This document shows, piece after piece, positions 1 to 8,980 of a stretch of 64,000 nucleotides of DNA. The translations under genes and the position numbers were made by a program. Origin of the DNA: Inquilinus limosus (lineage in GTDB: Bacteria; Pseudomonadota; Alphaproteobacteria; DSM-16000; Inquilinaceae); NCBI RefSeq assembly GCF_002195995.1, contig NZ_NHON01000005.1:1-64000 (forward strand), written 5' to 3'. Every line of letters starts with the position of its first letter. The first letter of the stretch is position 1. The notes below the pieces were generated by a model. It made no database searches. It was not told where the DNA came from and saw nothing but the letters and a program-made list of their open reading frames with translations.

Positions 1-1
1 G

Positions 2-339
2 CGCATCCTGTCCAACGACCTCGACGCGCCGGCCCAGGAGATCGCCGATCTCTACAAGCGTCGCTGGGCCATCGAGCTGTTCTTCCGATGGGTCAAGCAG
101 ACACTCAAGATCCGCCACTTCCTCGGCGTCTCCGAAAACGCTGTGCGCATCAGATCGCCGTCGCCCTGATCGCCTTCCTGCTCCTGCGCTTGGCCCAGGC
201 CGCTCAAAAAGCCGTCCGCACCCCGCTCGCCTTCGCTCGTCTCGTCCGTCTCAACCTCATGCACCGACGATCCATCGATCGCCTGAGCGGAGCAAAGCCC
301 ACACCACGCTCAGACCCAAGGCAAATCGTCCTTCTGTGA
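2..339 (+). pseudogene. IS4-group DDE transposase, C-terminal remnant, frameshifted
   Basis: Only the C-terminal part of this transposase lies in the window. The frame starting at base 2 carries the YREK signature of IS4-type transposases (Y, R, E and K separated by 2, 3 and 6 residues in YKRRWAIELFFRWVK), which holds the catalytic Glu. A one-base deletion near 151 (cgcatcagatc where cgcatccagatc would keep the frame) sends this frame to a stop at 167-169. The expected Leu/Ala-rich tail continues in the neighbouring frame to the stop at 337-339. I see no strong slippery heptamer, so decay is more likely than programmed frameshifting. The element ends in or next to a dispersed palindromic repeat. 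Confidence 0.8.
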
Positions 340-365
340 CCATGAAACCTCAACCGGACACCCGT

Positions 366-391
366 GGGTCAAGCCCGAGGATGACGATAAA
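366..391. repeat. Half copy of a dispersed palindromic element (family A)
   Basis: The run GGGTCAAGCCCGAGGATGAC followed by an A/T-rich tail matches one end of the full elements at 10857-10950 and 27780-27872. Identity begins in the middle of a hairpin stem, at about base 366, right after the transposase remnant. The other half of the element is missing, as expected if an insertion sequence landed inside it. Confidence 0.6.
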
Positions 392-422
392 ATAATCTGA
401 TGCTCTGGCACCGAAACCCCGG

Positions 423-1679
423 TCAGTTGATCCACACCGCGAAGCTGAGGAACTCGCCCTCGAAGGCGTCGGTCGCCTGCTCCCAGAACGTCCGCTCGCT
501 GACCGGGCCGTCCTCCAGGAAGGGCACCATGTCGGTGCCGGTCAGCAGCAGCACCAGGTCGAAGGGCTGCGGCGACTCCAGCAGGCGGCGCAGGTTGAAG
601 CCCTGCTCGAAGCGCCAATGCGGCAGCAGCTTGTCGCCGTTCAGGATCGCCTCGGATTCCGCCATCAGCGACAGCCAGGAGTCGATGCGCTCATCGGTGA
701 TGGTCATGCCCGGGATCAGGCTGGCCTGCCTCGCGTTCGGCAACCATTCGCGGTCGTTGTCGGTCTCGGCCCGGATCGACGCCCACATCTCCTGGCTCAG
801 CGTCGCCGCCGCCAGCAGGTGCTCGCGCGCCCGCGGCAGCCGCTCGGGCTCCGCCGCCGGCCAGTTCAGCAGGTGGATCCAGGCGATGCCGTCGGCGATC
901 CGGCCGTCCTCCGCCCCGGTGAACAGGCCCTGGGTCGGCAGGGCCAGCGCCGCGGCCAGCGGCGAATCCGTCCGCGGGAACAGCAGGTGCCCGGCGGCGT
1001 CGAAGCTGCGATGCCAGTCGCGTGCCAGCAGGAACTCGGCGCCCGCGCGCAGCACATGGGTGTAGGCGCGCAGCCACAGCACGTCGCCGGTGTCGAAGGC
1101 GATCACCAGCTTGCCGGCATTGGCGGGGGTGCCCTGCCCGCCCAGCAGCACGGCGCTGTAGACATCGTAGAGCGTGGCCTGGCCCCGGCCGTTGCCGGCG
1201 AGGTCCAGCTTCACCCGGCCCATGGCCATGGGCAGCTTCACCGGCCGGTCGCCCAGCGGCTGCAGCGTACGGTCGACCGCGTCGAGATCGTCCACCAGCG
1301 TCTGCAGGATGGCGCGGGCATCCTCGTAGCGGATCACCTCCGGGCTCGGGTTCGGCGGCACCGGCATGGCCATCAGCGGCACCGACACCACCGGGTCGTG
1401 CGGCGGCTGGAAGCCGTAGCGGTAGAGGGCCTGGCTGAAATGCTCCGTCGCCTTGGCCAGGCGGATCAGGCCGAGCCCGGCGATCGCCTCGGCATCGTCC
1501 GGCTTCTTCGCCACGATCGCGGCCAACGCCTTCTCGCCCTCGGCGATCGAGCCGGCATAGAGGTGCTTCTGCGTCAGCTCGACCGGCGTCGCCGCCAGGG
1601 CCGGGCCGGCCGCGAGAGTCAAGGCAAAGGCAGCCCCAGCGAGACCGGCCGCCGCCTTCGACCGGATCGATCCAAACAT
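423..1679 (-). CDS. Secreted protein of unknown function with TPR-like N-terminus
   Basis: I do not recognise the family. From the ATG at 1679 the product is 418 aa and begins with a typical signal peptide (Arg/Lys, then an Ala/Leu-rich core ending ALAATP), so it should be exported. The next 50 residues form two amphipathic helices with the A-x-G-L spacing of a TPR (PDDAEAIAGLGLIRLAKA). The rest is mixed alpha/beta without motifs I can name. An in-frame TTG at 1724 is preceded by aaaggcgg and would add 15 residues, so the true start is open; I prefer 1679 because it gives the cleaner signal peptide. No operon partner: the next gene upstream ends 137 bp away. Confidence 0.65.
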   Translation of the reverse strand: MFGSIRSKAAAGLAGAAFALTLAAGPALAATPVELTQKHLYAGSIAEGEKALAAIVAKKPDDAEAIAGLGLIRLAKATEHFSQALYRYGFQPPHDPVVSVPLMAMPVPPNPSPEVIRYEDARAILQTLVDDLDAVDRTLQPLGDRPVKLPMAMGRVKLDLAGNGRGQATLYDVYSAVLLGGQGTPANAGKLVIAFDTGDVLWLRAYTHVLRAGAEFLLARDWHRSFDAAGHLLFPRTDSPLAAALALPTQGLFTGAEDGRIADGIAWIHLLNWPAAEPERLPRAREHLLAAATLSQEMWASIRAETDNDREWLPNARQASLIPGMTITDERIDSWLSLMAESEAILNGDKLLPHWRFEQGFNLRRLLESPQPFDLVLLLTGTDMVPFLEDGPVSERTFWEQATDAFEGEFLSFAVWIN

Positions 1680-1816
1680 TCCGCAGAAAAGTGAATCGGA
1701 TTCACTTCGGAGATTGAAAACCAAGCCAGCCGCCTTTCAATATTCATAGCAACAAGCCCAGATAATCTCTCAGCTTCATGTCACAAATCGGGCAACAACA
1801 TTCACCGCGAATGATG

Positions 1817-2590
1817 TCAGATCCCGGATTGTGCCCCGGGCTCCGGCGCCACCAGGGCGGAGCTGTCGTAGCCGAGGTCGCGCAGCTGGCGCGGAATGCC
1901 GTCGCGGACATGGCCGCTGCCGGCCAGGACCACGACCAGCGGCACCCCGGCGGCCCGGGCCTCGGCGATGCGGGCGGCCATCGCCCGGTCCCACAGCAGC
2001 TGGACGTCGACGAAGCGGCGGAAGCCGCGGTTGAGGGCGTCGCCCTCGGCCCCGCGACCATGGCCGGCGAAGGCGGCGGCGAGGTATTTGTTGTAGTCCA
2101 GGGACGGCGGCACCGGCCGGCCGAGATCGAGATCCGGCCGGGCCTGCAGCGCCGCCCAGCCCTCCGCCCCGACCGCGCGCACGACGTCGCGGTCGACATT
2201 CAGCGCGATCAGCGGGATGTGCTTCATCCGGGCATAGGCGAAGATCGGCCGGTACAGGCCGAAATCGAAGCCCCAGGACCGCTCCCAGTCGACCTCGCGC
2301 AGGAAGGCGGCCTCGTCGAGCCTGCCCGCGGTCCAGGCGTCCAGCGCGGCCTGGCGGCCGCGCGGCACCATCTCCAGCCCGATGGCGAGGCGCGGCTCCT
2401 GCTCGCGCAGCGCGGCGATGCGCTGCAGCTGCCAGTGGTGGTCGGTGACGCGGTCATGGGTCTCGCCCAGCAGGACGATGCCGCCATCGGTCCGGGCCGG
2501 GGACGCCGGGGGCGGCGTCGCGCACCCGCCCACGGACCAGCCGAGCAGGCCCGCCAGAGCCAGGACCAGGATCCTCCCCCTCATCGCCAT
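1817..2590 (-). CDS. ChaN-like lipoprotein (Tiki/ChaN superfamily)
   Basis: A 257-aa predicted lipoprotein. The N-terminal hydrophobic stretch ends in a lipobox (GWSVGGC), so Cys about 23 should be lipidated. The mature part opens with the family hallmark GETHD (about residue 42) and carries the later GLEMVPRG, LNVDRDVVR and LAGSGHVRDG segments. Campylobacter ChaN binds haem at the outer membrane, while related proteins are metal-dependent peptidases; which role applies here cannot be told from sequence. Two starts are possible: ATG 2590 with GGAG 7 nt upstream, or ATG 2584 with GGAAGG 6 nt upstream. It is a single-gene unit with no iron or haem transport genes beside it. Confidence 0.8.
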   Translation of the reverse strand: MAMRGRILVLALAGLLGWSVGGCATPPPASPARTDGGIVLLGETHDRVTDHHWQLQRIAALREQEPRLAIGLEMVPRGRQAALDAWTAGRLDEAAFLREVDWERSWGFDFGLYRPIFAYARMKHIPLIALNVDRDVVRAVGAEGWAALQARPDLDLGRPVPPSLDYNKYLAAAFAGHGRGAEGDALNRGFRRFVDVQLLWDRAMAARIAEARAAGVPLVVVLAGSGHVRDGIPRQLRDLGYDSSALVAPEPGAQSGI

Positions 2591-2763
2591 CCTTCCGCTC
2601 CATCCGACACCTGTCTCATGTGGCAGCCTTCGGCGCCCACGGCAACCGCTTCGCCGCGACGACGGGCAGGGTTGCGCCGGGCCGCGGAAATCGCGAGCTA
2701 TGACACCGGTTCGAGACGAGGAGTCGGGATGAGGCGGGGACCAGACCGGATCGGGGCGGAGGC

Positions 2764-4737
2764 ATGACCGACATCGCGCAGGCGGTCATCGGCTTCATCG
2801 GCCAGCACCCGCATTGGGCCGGCCTTCTGATCTTCCTGATCGCCCTGACCGAATCGGTGGCGGTGATCGGCCTGTTCATCCCCGGCTCGCCGATCCTGAT
2901 CGGCGTCGGCGCCGTGGTCGGCCTCGGCCACCTGCCGCTGTGGCCCATGCTGGTCTGGGCCACCGCCGGGGCGATCATCGGCGACGGCGTGTCCTATGAG
3001 ATGGGGCGGCGCTGGCGCGGCACCATCCTCGGCGCCTGGCCGATGAGCCGCTATCCGGCGCTGGTCGCCCGCGGCGAGGCCTTCTTCCGCCGGCATGGCG
3101 GCAAGAGCATCGCGCTGGGCCGCTTCCTGCCGATGCTGCGGCCGATGATCCCGATGGTGGCCGGCGCGCTGGGGCTGCGGCCGGGGCTGTTCTACACGGT
3201 CAACATCGCCTCGGCGATCGTCTGGGCGCCGGCCCATATCCTGGGCGGCGCGGTGCTGGGCGCCTCGCTGGGCGCGCTCGGCGCCGTCAGCGGCCGGCTG
3301 GTGGCGATGCTCGCCGTGCTGGCGCTGACGCTGTGGCTGCTGGTCGTCGTCACCCGCTGGCTGTGGCGCCGGCTGCTGCCGCTGCTGGGCCGGGCCCAGC
3401 ACGCGGTCCATCGCTGGGCCGCGGCCCGCGGCAGCCACCCCGCCCGCCTGCTGGCGCGACTGGTCGACCCGGAGGAGCCGGACCTGCGTGTCATGGCGAC
3501 GCTGGGCGCCCTGGTGCTGCTGCTGGTCGCCGGCTTCGTCAACCTGCTGAGCCTCGTTGCTGCCCATGGCGGGCTGGCACGGGCCGACGGGGCGATCAGC
3601 GCCTTCGTCCAGGGGCTGCGCACGCCCTGGGGCGATGCCGCCCTGACCGTCGTCACCATGCTGGGCGACGGCCACACCATCACCGCCCTGACCGTCGCGT
3701 CCATCGGCTGGCTGCTGATGCACCGCGCCTGGCACCGGGCCGGCGGCGTGGCCATCGCCATCGCCGTCACCGCCGCCTTCGTGCCGCTGGTCAAGGGCCG
3801 GCTGCAGATCCTGCGGCCGACCACGGACCTGTACAGCGGCGCCGATGCCTTCAGCTTCCCCAGCGGCCACGCCGCCTTCTCCGCCGTGCTGTACGGCATC
3901 CTGGGGTGGCTGGTGGCGCGCGGCCTGCCCGGTCGCTGGCAGCTGGTGCCGCTGAGCGTCGCCGCGGCGCTGATCGGGCTGGTCTGCGCCTCGCGCGTCT
4001 ATCTGGCGGCGCATTGGCCGTCCGATGTCGCCGCCGGGCTGATCTTCGGCCTGGGCATGACCGTGGCTTTCGCCATGGCCTTCCGCAGCGCGAACCCGGA
4101 ACGGATCGCGCCCCGCGGCTTCGCCGCGACGCTGCTGCTGGTGCTGGCCGTCGCCGGCGGGGCCCATGTCGCCACCGGCTTCCAGGCCGCCTCGGCCATG
4201 TATGTGGTCCGCGACCGGACCGTCACGATCCCGGCCGCGGAGTGGCGGGCGGAGGGCTGGCGCCGGCTGCCGCAGCAGCGCATCGACCTCGAGGGCGACG
4301 CCGAGCAGCCTTTCCGCCTGCAATGGGCCGGGCCGCCGGAGGCGCTGGCCGAAGCCCTGGCCCCCTCCGCTTGGATCGCCCCGCCGGGCTGGAGTGTCGC
4401 CACCGCCGCCCGCTATCTCGACGACACGGCCGATGCCCGCACCCTGCCGGTGCCGCCGGTGCTGCAGGACGGGCGGATGCCGGTGCTGACCCTGATCCGG
4501 CCGACGGCGGACGGGACCGGCCGCGAGGTGCTGCGGCTGTGGCGCTCCGGCTTCGCCTTGGAGAATGGCGTCCCGATCCTGCTGGGCGCGCCGGGAATCG
4601 AGGCGATCCACCACCCGCTCGGGCTGGTCAGCGCCATCGACGCCGAGGATGAGGGGCCGTTGCCGGAGCTGCCCGAGCTGGCGCGCCTGCCGAACGCCGC
4701 CTCCCCCGTTCCCAGCCTGGTGCTGGCCCAACCCTGA
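2764..4737 (+). CDS. DedA / PAP2 phosphatase / LssY_C fusion membrane protein
   Basis: A 657-aa three-part inner-membrane protein. Residues 1-200 are a DedA (SNARE-associated) domain: LTESVAVIGLFIPGSPIL, then the GRFLPMLRPMIP loop. Residues about 240-450 form a PAP2 lipid phosphatase with all three motifs intact: KGRLQILRP, FPSGHAAFS and SRVYLAAHWPSD. The His of motif 3 is the expected nucleophile and the His of PSGH the proton donor. From about residue 470 a soluble LssY_C-type domain follows. DedA proteins act as lipid transporters/scramblases, and PAP2 removes phosphate from lipid carriers such as undecaprenyl pyrophosphate. A coupled recycling role is therefore plausible but inferred. Start ATG 2764 precedes the first DedA helix. 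Confidence 0.88.
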   Translation: MTDIAQAVIGFIGQHPHWAGLLIFLIALTESVAVIGLFIPGSPILIGVGAVVGLGHLPLWPMLVWATAGAIIGDGVSYEMGRRWRGTILGAWPMSRYPALVARGEAFFRRHGGKSIALGRFLPMLRPMIPMVAGALGLRPGLFYTVNIASAIVWAPAHILGGAVLGASLGALGAVSGRLVAMLAVLALTLWLLVVVTRWLWRRLLPLLGRAQHAVHRWAAARGSHPARLLARLVDPEEPDLRVMATLGALVLLLVAGFVNLLSLVAAHGGLARADGAISAFVQGLRTPWGDAALTVVTMLGDGHTITALTVASIGWLLMHRAWHRAGGVAIAIAVTAAFVPLVKGRLQILRPTTDLYSGADAFSFPSGHAAFSAVLYGILGWLVARGLPGRWQLVPLSVAAALIGLVCASRVYLAAHWPSDVAAGLIFGLGMTVAFAMAFRSANPERIAPRGFAATLLLVLAVAGGAHVATGFQAASAMYVVRDRTVTIPAAEWRAEGWRRLPQQRIDLEGDAEQPFRLQWAGPPEALAEALAPSAWIAPPGWSVATAARYLDDTADARTLPVPPVLQDGRMPVLTLIRPTADGTGREVLRLWRSGFALENGVPILLGAPGIEAIHHPLGLVSAIDAEDEGPLPELPELARLPNAASPVPSLVLAQP

Positions 4738-4851
4738 GCCCGGTGCGGCATGCTGCCATGCCTTCCAGCCCCTGGACGGATGCGGCGGCGCACCGCATGA
4801 TGCGATCGCGATCCGTTCTCAACGATCGACCCCTTCAGCCCAGGTGCAGTC

Positions 4852-5607
4852 ATGTCCAGCACGGCCCCGACGGACGAGCCGAAGACCCTGATCCTGACCG
4901 GCGCCAGCCGCGGCATCGGCCATGCCACGGTGAAGCGCTTCAGCGCCGCCGGGTGGCGGGTGATCACCGTCTCGCGCCAGGCCTTCTCGAAGGACTGCCC
5001 GTGGCATGCGGGCGAGGAGGACCACGTCCAGCTCGACCTCGCCGACCTGGACGGGATCGAGCAGGGCCTGTCCGCCCTGCGGTCGCGGCTGCCGCACGGC
5101 CGGCTGGACGCGCTGGTCAACAATGCCGGCATCTCGCCCAAGCTGCCCGGCGGCAAGCGCATGGGCGTGCTGGACACCGACCACGCCACCTGGATGCATG
5201 TGTTCAACGTCAACCTGTTCGCCACCGCCCTGCTGGGCCGCGGGCTGTTCGAGCCGCTGAAGGCCGCGAAGGGGACGATCATCAACGTCACCTCGATCGC
5301 CGGCAGCCGCGTCCACCCCTTCGCCGGCCCGGCCTATGCCACCTCGAAGGCGGCGCTGGCGGCGCTGACGCGGGAGATGGCGCATGAATTCGGGCCGCAT
5401 GGCGTGCGGGTGAACGCGATCGCGCCGGGCGAGATCGACACCTCGATCCTGTCGCCGGGCACCGAGGCGATGATCGACGGCGAGATCCCGATGAAGCGCC
5501 TCGGCAAGCCGGAGGAGGTCGCCGCGACGATCATGTTCCTCTGCACCGCCGGTTCATCCTACATTACCGGGGCCGAGGTTCACATCAATGGCGGCCAGCA
5601 TGTCTGA
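4852..5607 (+). CDS. SDR-family NAD(P)-dependent oxidoreductase
   Basis: A classical 251-aa short-chain dehydrogenase. Cofactor motif TGASRGIG at about residues 16-23, NNAG at about 91, and catalytic Ser followed by YATSK (Tyr about 162, Lys 166). The C-terminus ends in the usual substrate loop and INGG strand. The Arg of TGASRGIG is weakly suggestive of NADP(H). Substrate unknown. It ends 48 bp before an ABC substrate-binding gene on the same strand and may share its transcript, which would make it an enzyme for the transported compound; that link is inferred. aggtg lies 8 nt before the ATG. Confidence 0.88.
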   Translation: MSSTAPTDEPKTLILTGASRGIGHATVKRFSAAGWRVITVSRQAFSKDCPWHAGEEDHVQLDLADLDGIEQGLSALRSRLPHGRLDALVNNAGISPKLPGGKRMGVLDTDHATWMHVFNVNLFATALLGRGLFEPLKAAKGTIINVTSIAGSRVHPFAGPAYATSKAALAALTREMAHEFGPHGVRVNAIAPGEIDTSILSPGTEAMIDGEIPMKRLGKPEEVAATIMFLCTAGSSYITGAEVHINGGQHV

Positions 5608-5655
5608 CGGCTGAACCGCCGGCCTCGGCGGAACAAGAAAACAGGGAGTGCCAGC

Positions 5656-6699
5656 ATGATCCGTCTCACCCGCCTTCTGCCCGCGGCAGCGTTGCTGGCG
5701 GCCGGCTTCGCCGCGCCCGCCATGGCCCGCGACCTGACCGTCGTGTCCTGGGGCGGCGCCTATCAGGACGCGCAGCGCGCGCTGTATTTCGAGCCGTTCA
5801 AGGCCGCCGGCAACCCGATGCATGACGAGAGCTGGGACGGCGGCATCGGCGTCCTGCGCGCCAAGGTCGAGGGCGGCGATTCGAGCTGGGACGTGGTCCA
5901 GGTCGAATCCGAGGAGCTGGCGCTGGGCTGCGAGGAGGGCCTGTTCGAGCCCCTGAAGTGGGATGCGATCGGCGGCCGCGACGCCTATCTGCCGGAGGCG
6001 GTAAACGATTGCGGCGTCGGCGCCATTGTCTACAACTTCATCCTGGCCTATGACGGCGCCAAGTTCCCGAATGGCGGGCCGCAGAGCTGGGCCGATTTCT
6101 GGGACGTGAAGAAGTTCCCCGGCAAGCGGGCGATGCGCCAGGGGCCGAAGACCAATCTCGAGATCGCGCTGATGGCCGACGGCGTGGCCCCGGCCGATGT
6201 CTACAAGGTGCTGGCGACGCCCGAGGGCGTGGACCGCGCTTTCCGCAAGCTGGACGAGCTGAAGCCGAACATCGTGTGGTGGACCGCCGGCGCGCAGCCG
6301 CCGCAGATGCTGGCGGCCGGCGAGGCGGCGATGACCACCGCCTATAACGGCCGCATCTCCGCCGCCAACGACGCCGACAAGAAGGACTTCAAGATCGTCT
6401 GGAACGGCAGCCTGTTCACCATCGACAGCTGGGTGATCCTGAAAGGGTCGCCCAATGTCGACGCCGCCACCAAGTTCCTGGCCTATATGGGCAAGCCGGA
6501 GAACCAGGCGAAGCTGCCGACCAAGATCACCTACGGCGTCACCAACAAGGCGGCGACGCCGCTGATCCCGGCCCAGTACCTGCCCGGCCTGCCGACCAAC
6601 CCGGCCAACATGTCCCAGGCGATCGAGCTGAACGCCGAGTTCTGGCTGGAGAACATCGACAGCCTGACCGAGCGCTTCAACACCTGGGCGGCGAAGTAG
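5656..6699 (+). CDS. ABC transporter substrate-binding protein, PotD-like
   Basis: A 347-aa periplasmic binding protein. Signal peptide 1-23 (cleavage after PAMA); the mature start RDLTVVSWGGAYQDAQ is typical of the spermidine/putrescine/opine binding group (SBP_bac_8 type). Two permease genes follow, separated by a palindromic repeat. The ligand is probably a polyamine or similar cationic compound, but family membership does not fix it. Good Shine-Dalgarno GGGAG 9 nt before the ATG. No ATP-binding subunit is encoded beside it. Confidence 0.88.
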   Translation: MIRLTRLLPAAALLAAGFAAPAMARDLTVVSWGGAYQDAQRALYFEPFKAAGNPMHDESWDGGIGVLRAKVEGGDSSWDVVQVESEELALGCEEGLFEPLKWDAIGGRDAYLPEAVNDCGVGAIVYNFILAYDGAKFPNGGPQSWADFWDVKKFPGKRAMRQGPKTNLEIALMADGVAPADVYKVLATPEGVDRAFRKLDELKPNIVWWTAGAQPPQMLAAGEAAMTTAYNGRISAANDADKKDFKIVWNGSLFTIDSWVILKGSPNVDAATKFLAYMGKPENQAKLPTKITYGVTNKAATPLIPAQYLPGLPTNPANMSQAIELNAEFWLENIDSLTERFNTWAAK

Positions 6700-6738
6700 G
6701 CGGCCGGTCGAAGATCGGTGAAGACCGTGATGCTCGCG

Positions 6739-6873
6739 TTGCCTCTCCCGCTTGCGGGAGAGGTCGGAGCCGCGCCAGCGGCTCCGGGTGAGGGGATTTT
6801 GTCGAGGCCTGGGCCAGCCCTCACCCGGTCTCGCTGCGCGAGCCCGACCTCTCCCGCCAGGCGGGAGAGGCAA
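6739..6873. repeat. 135-bp composite palindrome (nested hairpins)
   Basis: Two arms of about 56 bp in inverted orientation flank a spacer of about 23 bp. Each arm holds its own short hairpins (ctctcccg/cgggagag near both ends; agccgc/gcggct in the left arm). The outer ends read ttgcctctcccg and cgggagaggcaa. The element lies between the binding-protein gene and the first permease gene of one transporter, where it could cut read-through or stabilise the upstream mRNA. It is unrelated in sequence to the elements at 10857, 27780 and 59604. Confidence 0.85.
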
Positions 6874-6902
6874 TCCGTTCTGCTCGCCGCAAGGACGCTC
6901 TC

Positions 6903-8135
6903 ATGACCGCCCTCGCCCAGGACGGCCTCGAGATCCGGCGGTCGCTGCGGCGGGCAGGCCGCAGGCGGCGGGTCGAGGCTTGGCTGCTGCTGGCGCCGCT
7001 GGTCGCCTTCCTGCTGCTGGTGTTCGTGGCGCCGATCGCCGGCATGCTGTGGCGCGCGGTCGACGACCGCGACCTGGCGCCGGTGATGCCGCGCACCATC
7101 GCCGCCCTGGCCGGCTGGCAGGGCGAGGCGCTGCCGGGCGAGGACGCCTTCGCCGCCCTGGCCGCCGACCTGGCGCAGGCCCGTGCCGACAAGACCCTGC
7201 CCGCCGCCGCCCGGCGCCTGAACTACGATCACAACGGCCTTCGCACGGTCGTCACCAACACCGCCCGCAAGCTGCCCGATGCGCCCAAGGACAGCTGGCA
7301 GGCGACCCTGACAGGGCTCGATCCCGCCTGGGGCCAGGTCGAGACCTGGGGCGCCATCGCCCGCGCCGCCGGGCCGGCCACCGATTTCTACCTGCTGGCG
7401 GCGCTGGACCTGCGCCGCGACGCGGCCGGGGCGATCCTGCCCTCCCCGCCCGACGAGGCGATCTACCGCGAGGTGTTCCTGCGCACCTTCCTGGTCGCGC
7501 TGTCGGTCACCGCGCTGTGCCTGGTGATCGGATTCCCCGTCGCCTATCTGCTGGCGACCCGGCCGCCGCGCATCGCCAACCTGCTGATGATCCTGGTGCT
7601 GCTGCCGTTCTGGACCTCGCTCCTGGTCCGCACCACCGCCTGGGTGGTGCTGCTGCAGAGCAACGGCGTGGTCAACGAGGTCATCACCGGCCTCGGCCTG
7701 GCCGGGGAGCCGCTACAGCTGGTGTACAACCGGGTCGGCGTGCTGGTGGCCATGACCCATGTGCTGCTGCCCTATATGATCCTGCCGCTGTACAGCGTCA
7801 TGCGGTCGATCCCGCCGGCGCATCTGCGCGCCGCCTATTCGCTGGGCGCCAAGCCGGTCGGCGCCTTCCTGCGGGTCTACCTGCCGCAGACCCTGCCGGG
7901 GATCGGCGCCGGCGCCCTGCTCGTCTTCATCCTGGCGCTCGGCTACTACATCACCCCGGCGCTGGTCGGCGGGCCGGCGGACCAGATGATCAGCTGGTTC
8001 ATCGCCTTCTACACCACCAGCACGGTCAACTGGGGCATGGCCTCGGCGCTCGGCCTCTTGCTGCTGGTGGCCACCCTCGCCCTCTATGCGGTCTATGCCC
8101 GGCTGGTGGGCGCCGACCGCATGCGGCTGGGCTGA
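6903..8135 (+). CDS. ABC transporter permease, PotB-like
   Basis: A 410-aa inner-membrane permease. TM1 at about residues 26-48, then an unusually long periplasmic insert of about 130 residues (roughly 50-185) before the conserved core. The core carries the cytoplasmic EAA-type loop LRAAYSLGAKPVGAFLRVYLP at about 300-320, which contacts the ATPase. The large first loop is seen in spermidine/putrescine/opine-type permeases. AAGGAC lies 7 nt before the ATG. The second permease follows 5 bp after its stop. Confidence 0.87.
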   Translation: MTALAQDGLEIRRSLRRAGRRRRVEAWLLLAPLVAFLLLVFVAPIAGMLWRAVDDRDLAPVMPRTIAALAGWQGEALPGEDAFAALAADLAQARADKTLPAAARRLNYDHNGLRTVVTNTARKLPDAPKDSWQATLTGLDPAWGQVETWGAIARAAGPATDFYLLAALDLRRDAAGAILPSPPDEAIYREVFLRTFLVALSVTALCLVIGFPVAYLLATRPPRIANLLMILVLLPFWTSLLVRTTAWVVLLQSNGVVNEVITGLGLAGEPLQLVYNRVGVLVAMTHVLLPYMILPLYSVMRSIPPAHLRAAYSLGAKPVGAFLRVYLPQTLPGIGAGALLVFILALGYYITPALVGGPADQMISWFIAFYTTSTVNWGMASALGLLLLVATLALYAVYARLVGADRMRLG

Positions 8136-8140
8136 GCGCC

Positions 8141-8953
8141 ATGAGGATCTTCGAAAGCCTCGCCTTCTGGCGCGCCCTCCTGTGGCTGACCGGCGGCGCG
8201 GCGCTCTTGTTCCTGATCGCGCCGATCCTGGCGATCATGCCGCTGTCCTTCAATGGCGGGTCGTTCCTGGTCTATCCGCTGGACGGCGTGTCGCTGCGCT
8301 GGTTCGCGGAGTTCTTCGAGTCCGACCGCTGGATGGGCGCCCTGGCCAACAGCCTGATCGTCGGCAGCGCCACCACGGTGCTGGCGACGGTGCTGGGCAT
8401 ACCGGCGGCGCTGGGGCTGAACCATGCGCCGCTGCGCTTCCGCGGCCTGCTGACCGGCCTCCTGCTGTCGCCGATGATCGTGCCGGTGGTGATCGTGGCG
8501 GTGGGCCTGTACTTCGCCTTCGCCGCGGTCGGGCTGACCAACAGCTATGCCGGGCTGATCCTGGCGCACACGGCGCTGGCCGCGCCCTTCGTCGTCATCA
8601 CCGTCGGCGCCACGCTGCAGGGGCTGGACCGCAGCCTGCCGCGCGCCGCCGCCAGCCTGGGCGCCCGGCCGGCCATCGTGTTCTTCCGGGTGACGCTGCC
8701 GCTGATCCTGCCCGGCGTCGTTTCCGGCGCGCTGTTCGCCTTCGTCACCTCCTTCGACGAGGTGGTGGTGGCGCTGCTGCTGGCGGGCCCGGGCCAGCGC
8801 ACCCTGCCGCGCGAGATGTTCAACGGCATCCGCGAGAGCATCACCCCGACCATCACCGCGGCGGCCAGCGTGCTGATCGTGGTGTCGACGTGCATGCTGA
8901 TCGCGATCGAGGCGCTGCGCCGCCGCGGCGAAAGGCTGCGGGCCCGGCGCTGA
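8141..8953 (+). CDS. ABC transporter permease, PotC-like
   Basis: A 270-aa permease with about six TM segments. The EAA loop reads LPRAAASLGARPAIVFFRVTLP. PotC-type signature IREXITPTI appears near the C-terminus (NGIRESITPTITAAAS). It partners the preceding permease to form the heterodimeric channel. Start ATG 8141 sits 5 bp after the upstream stop, implying translational coupling. No ATPase follows: the next gene is an unrelated ArsR regulator. Confidence 0.88.
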   Translation: MRIFESLAFWRALLWLTGGAALLFLIAPILAIMPLSFNGGSFLVYPLDGVSLRWFAEFFESDRWMGALANSLIVGSATTVLATVLGIPAALGLNHAPLRFRGLLTGLLLSPMIVPVVIVAVGLYFAFAAVGLTNSYAGLILAHTALAAPFVVITVGATLQGLDRSLPRAAASLGARPAIVFFRVTLPLILPGVVSGALFAFVTSFDEVVVALLLAGPGQRTLPREMFNGIRESITPTITAAASVLIVVSTCMLIAIEALRRRGERLRARR

Positions 8954-8980
8954 CTTGCCGCCGCCGGCCGATCGGGGTAC

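Noticed and set aside
2698-4731. A 677-aa open frame antisense to the DedA/PAP2/LssY gene
   Set aside because: Composition is Gln/Arg/Gly/Pro-rich, as expected from the reverse strand of GC-rich coding DNA, with no motif; the sense gene has full domain support.
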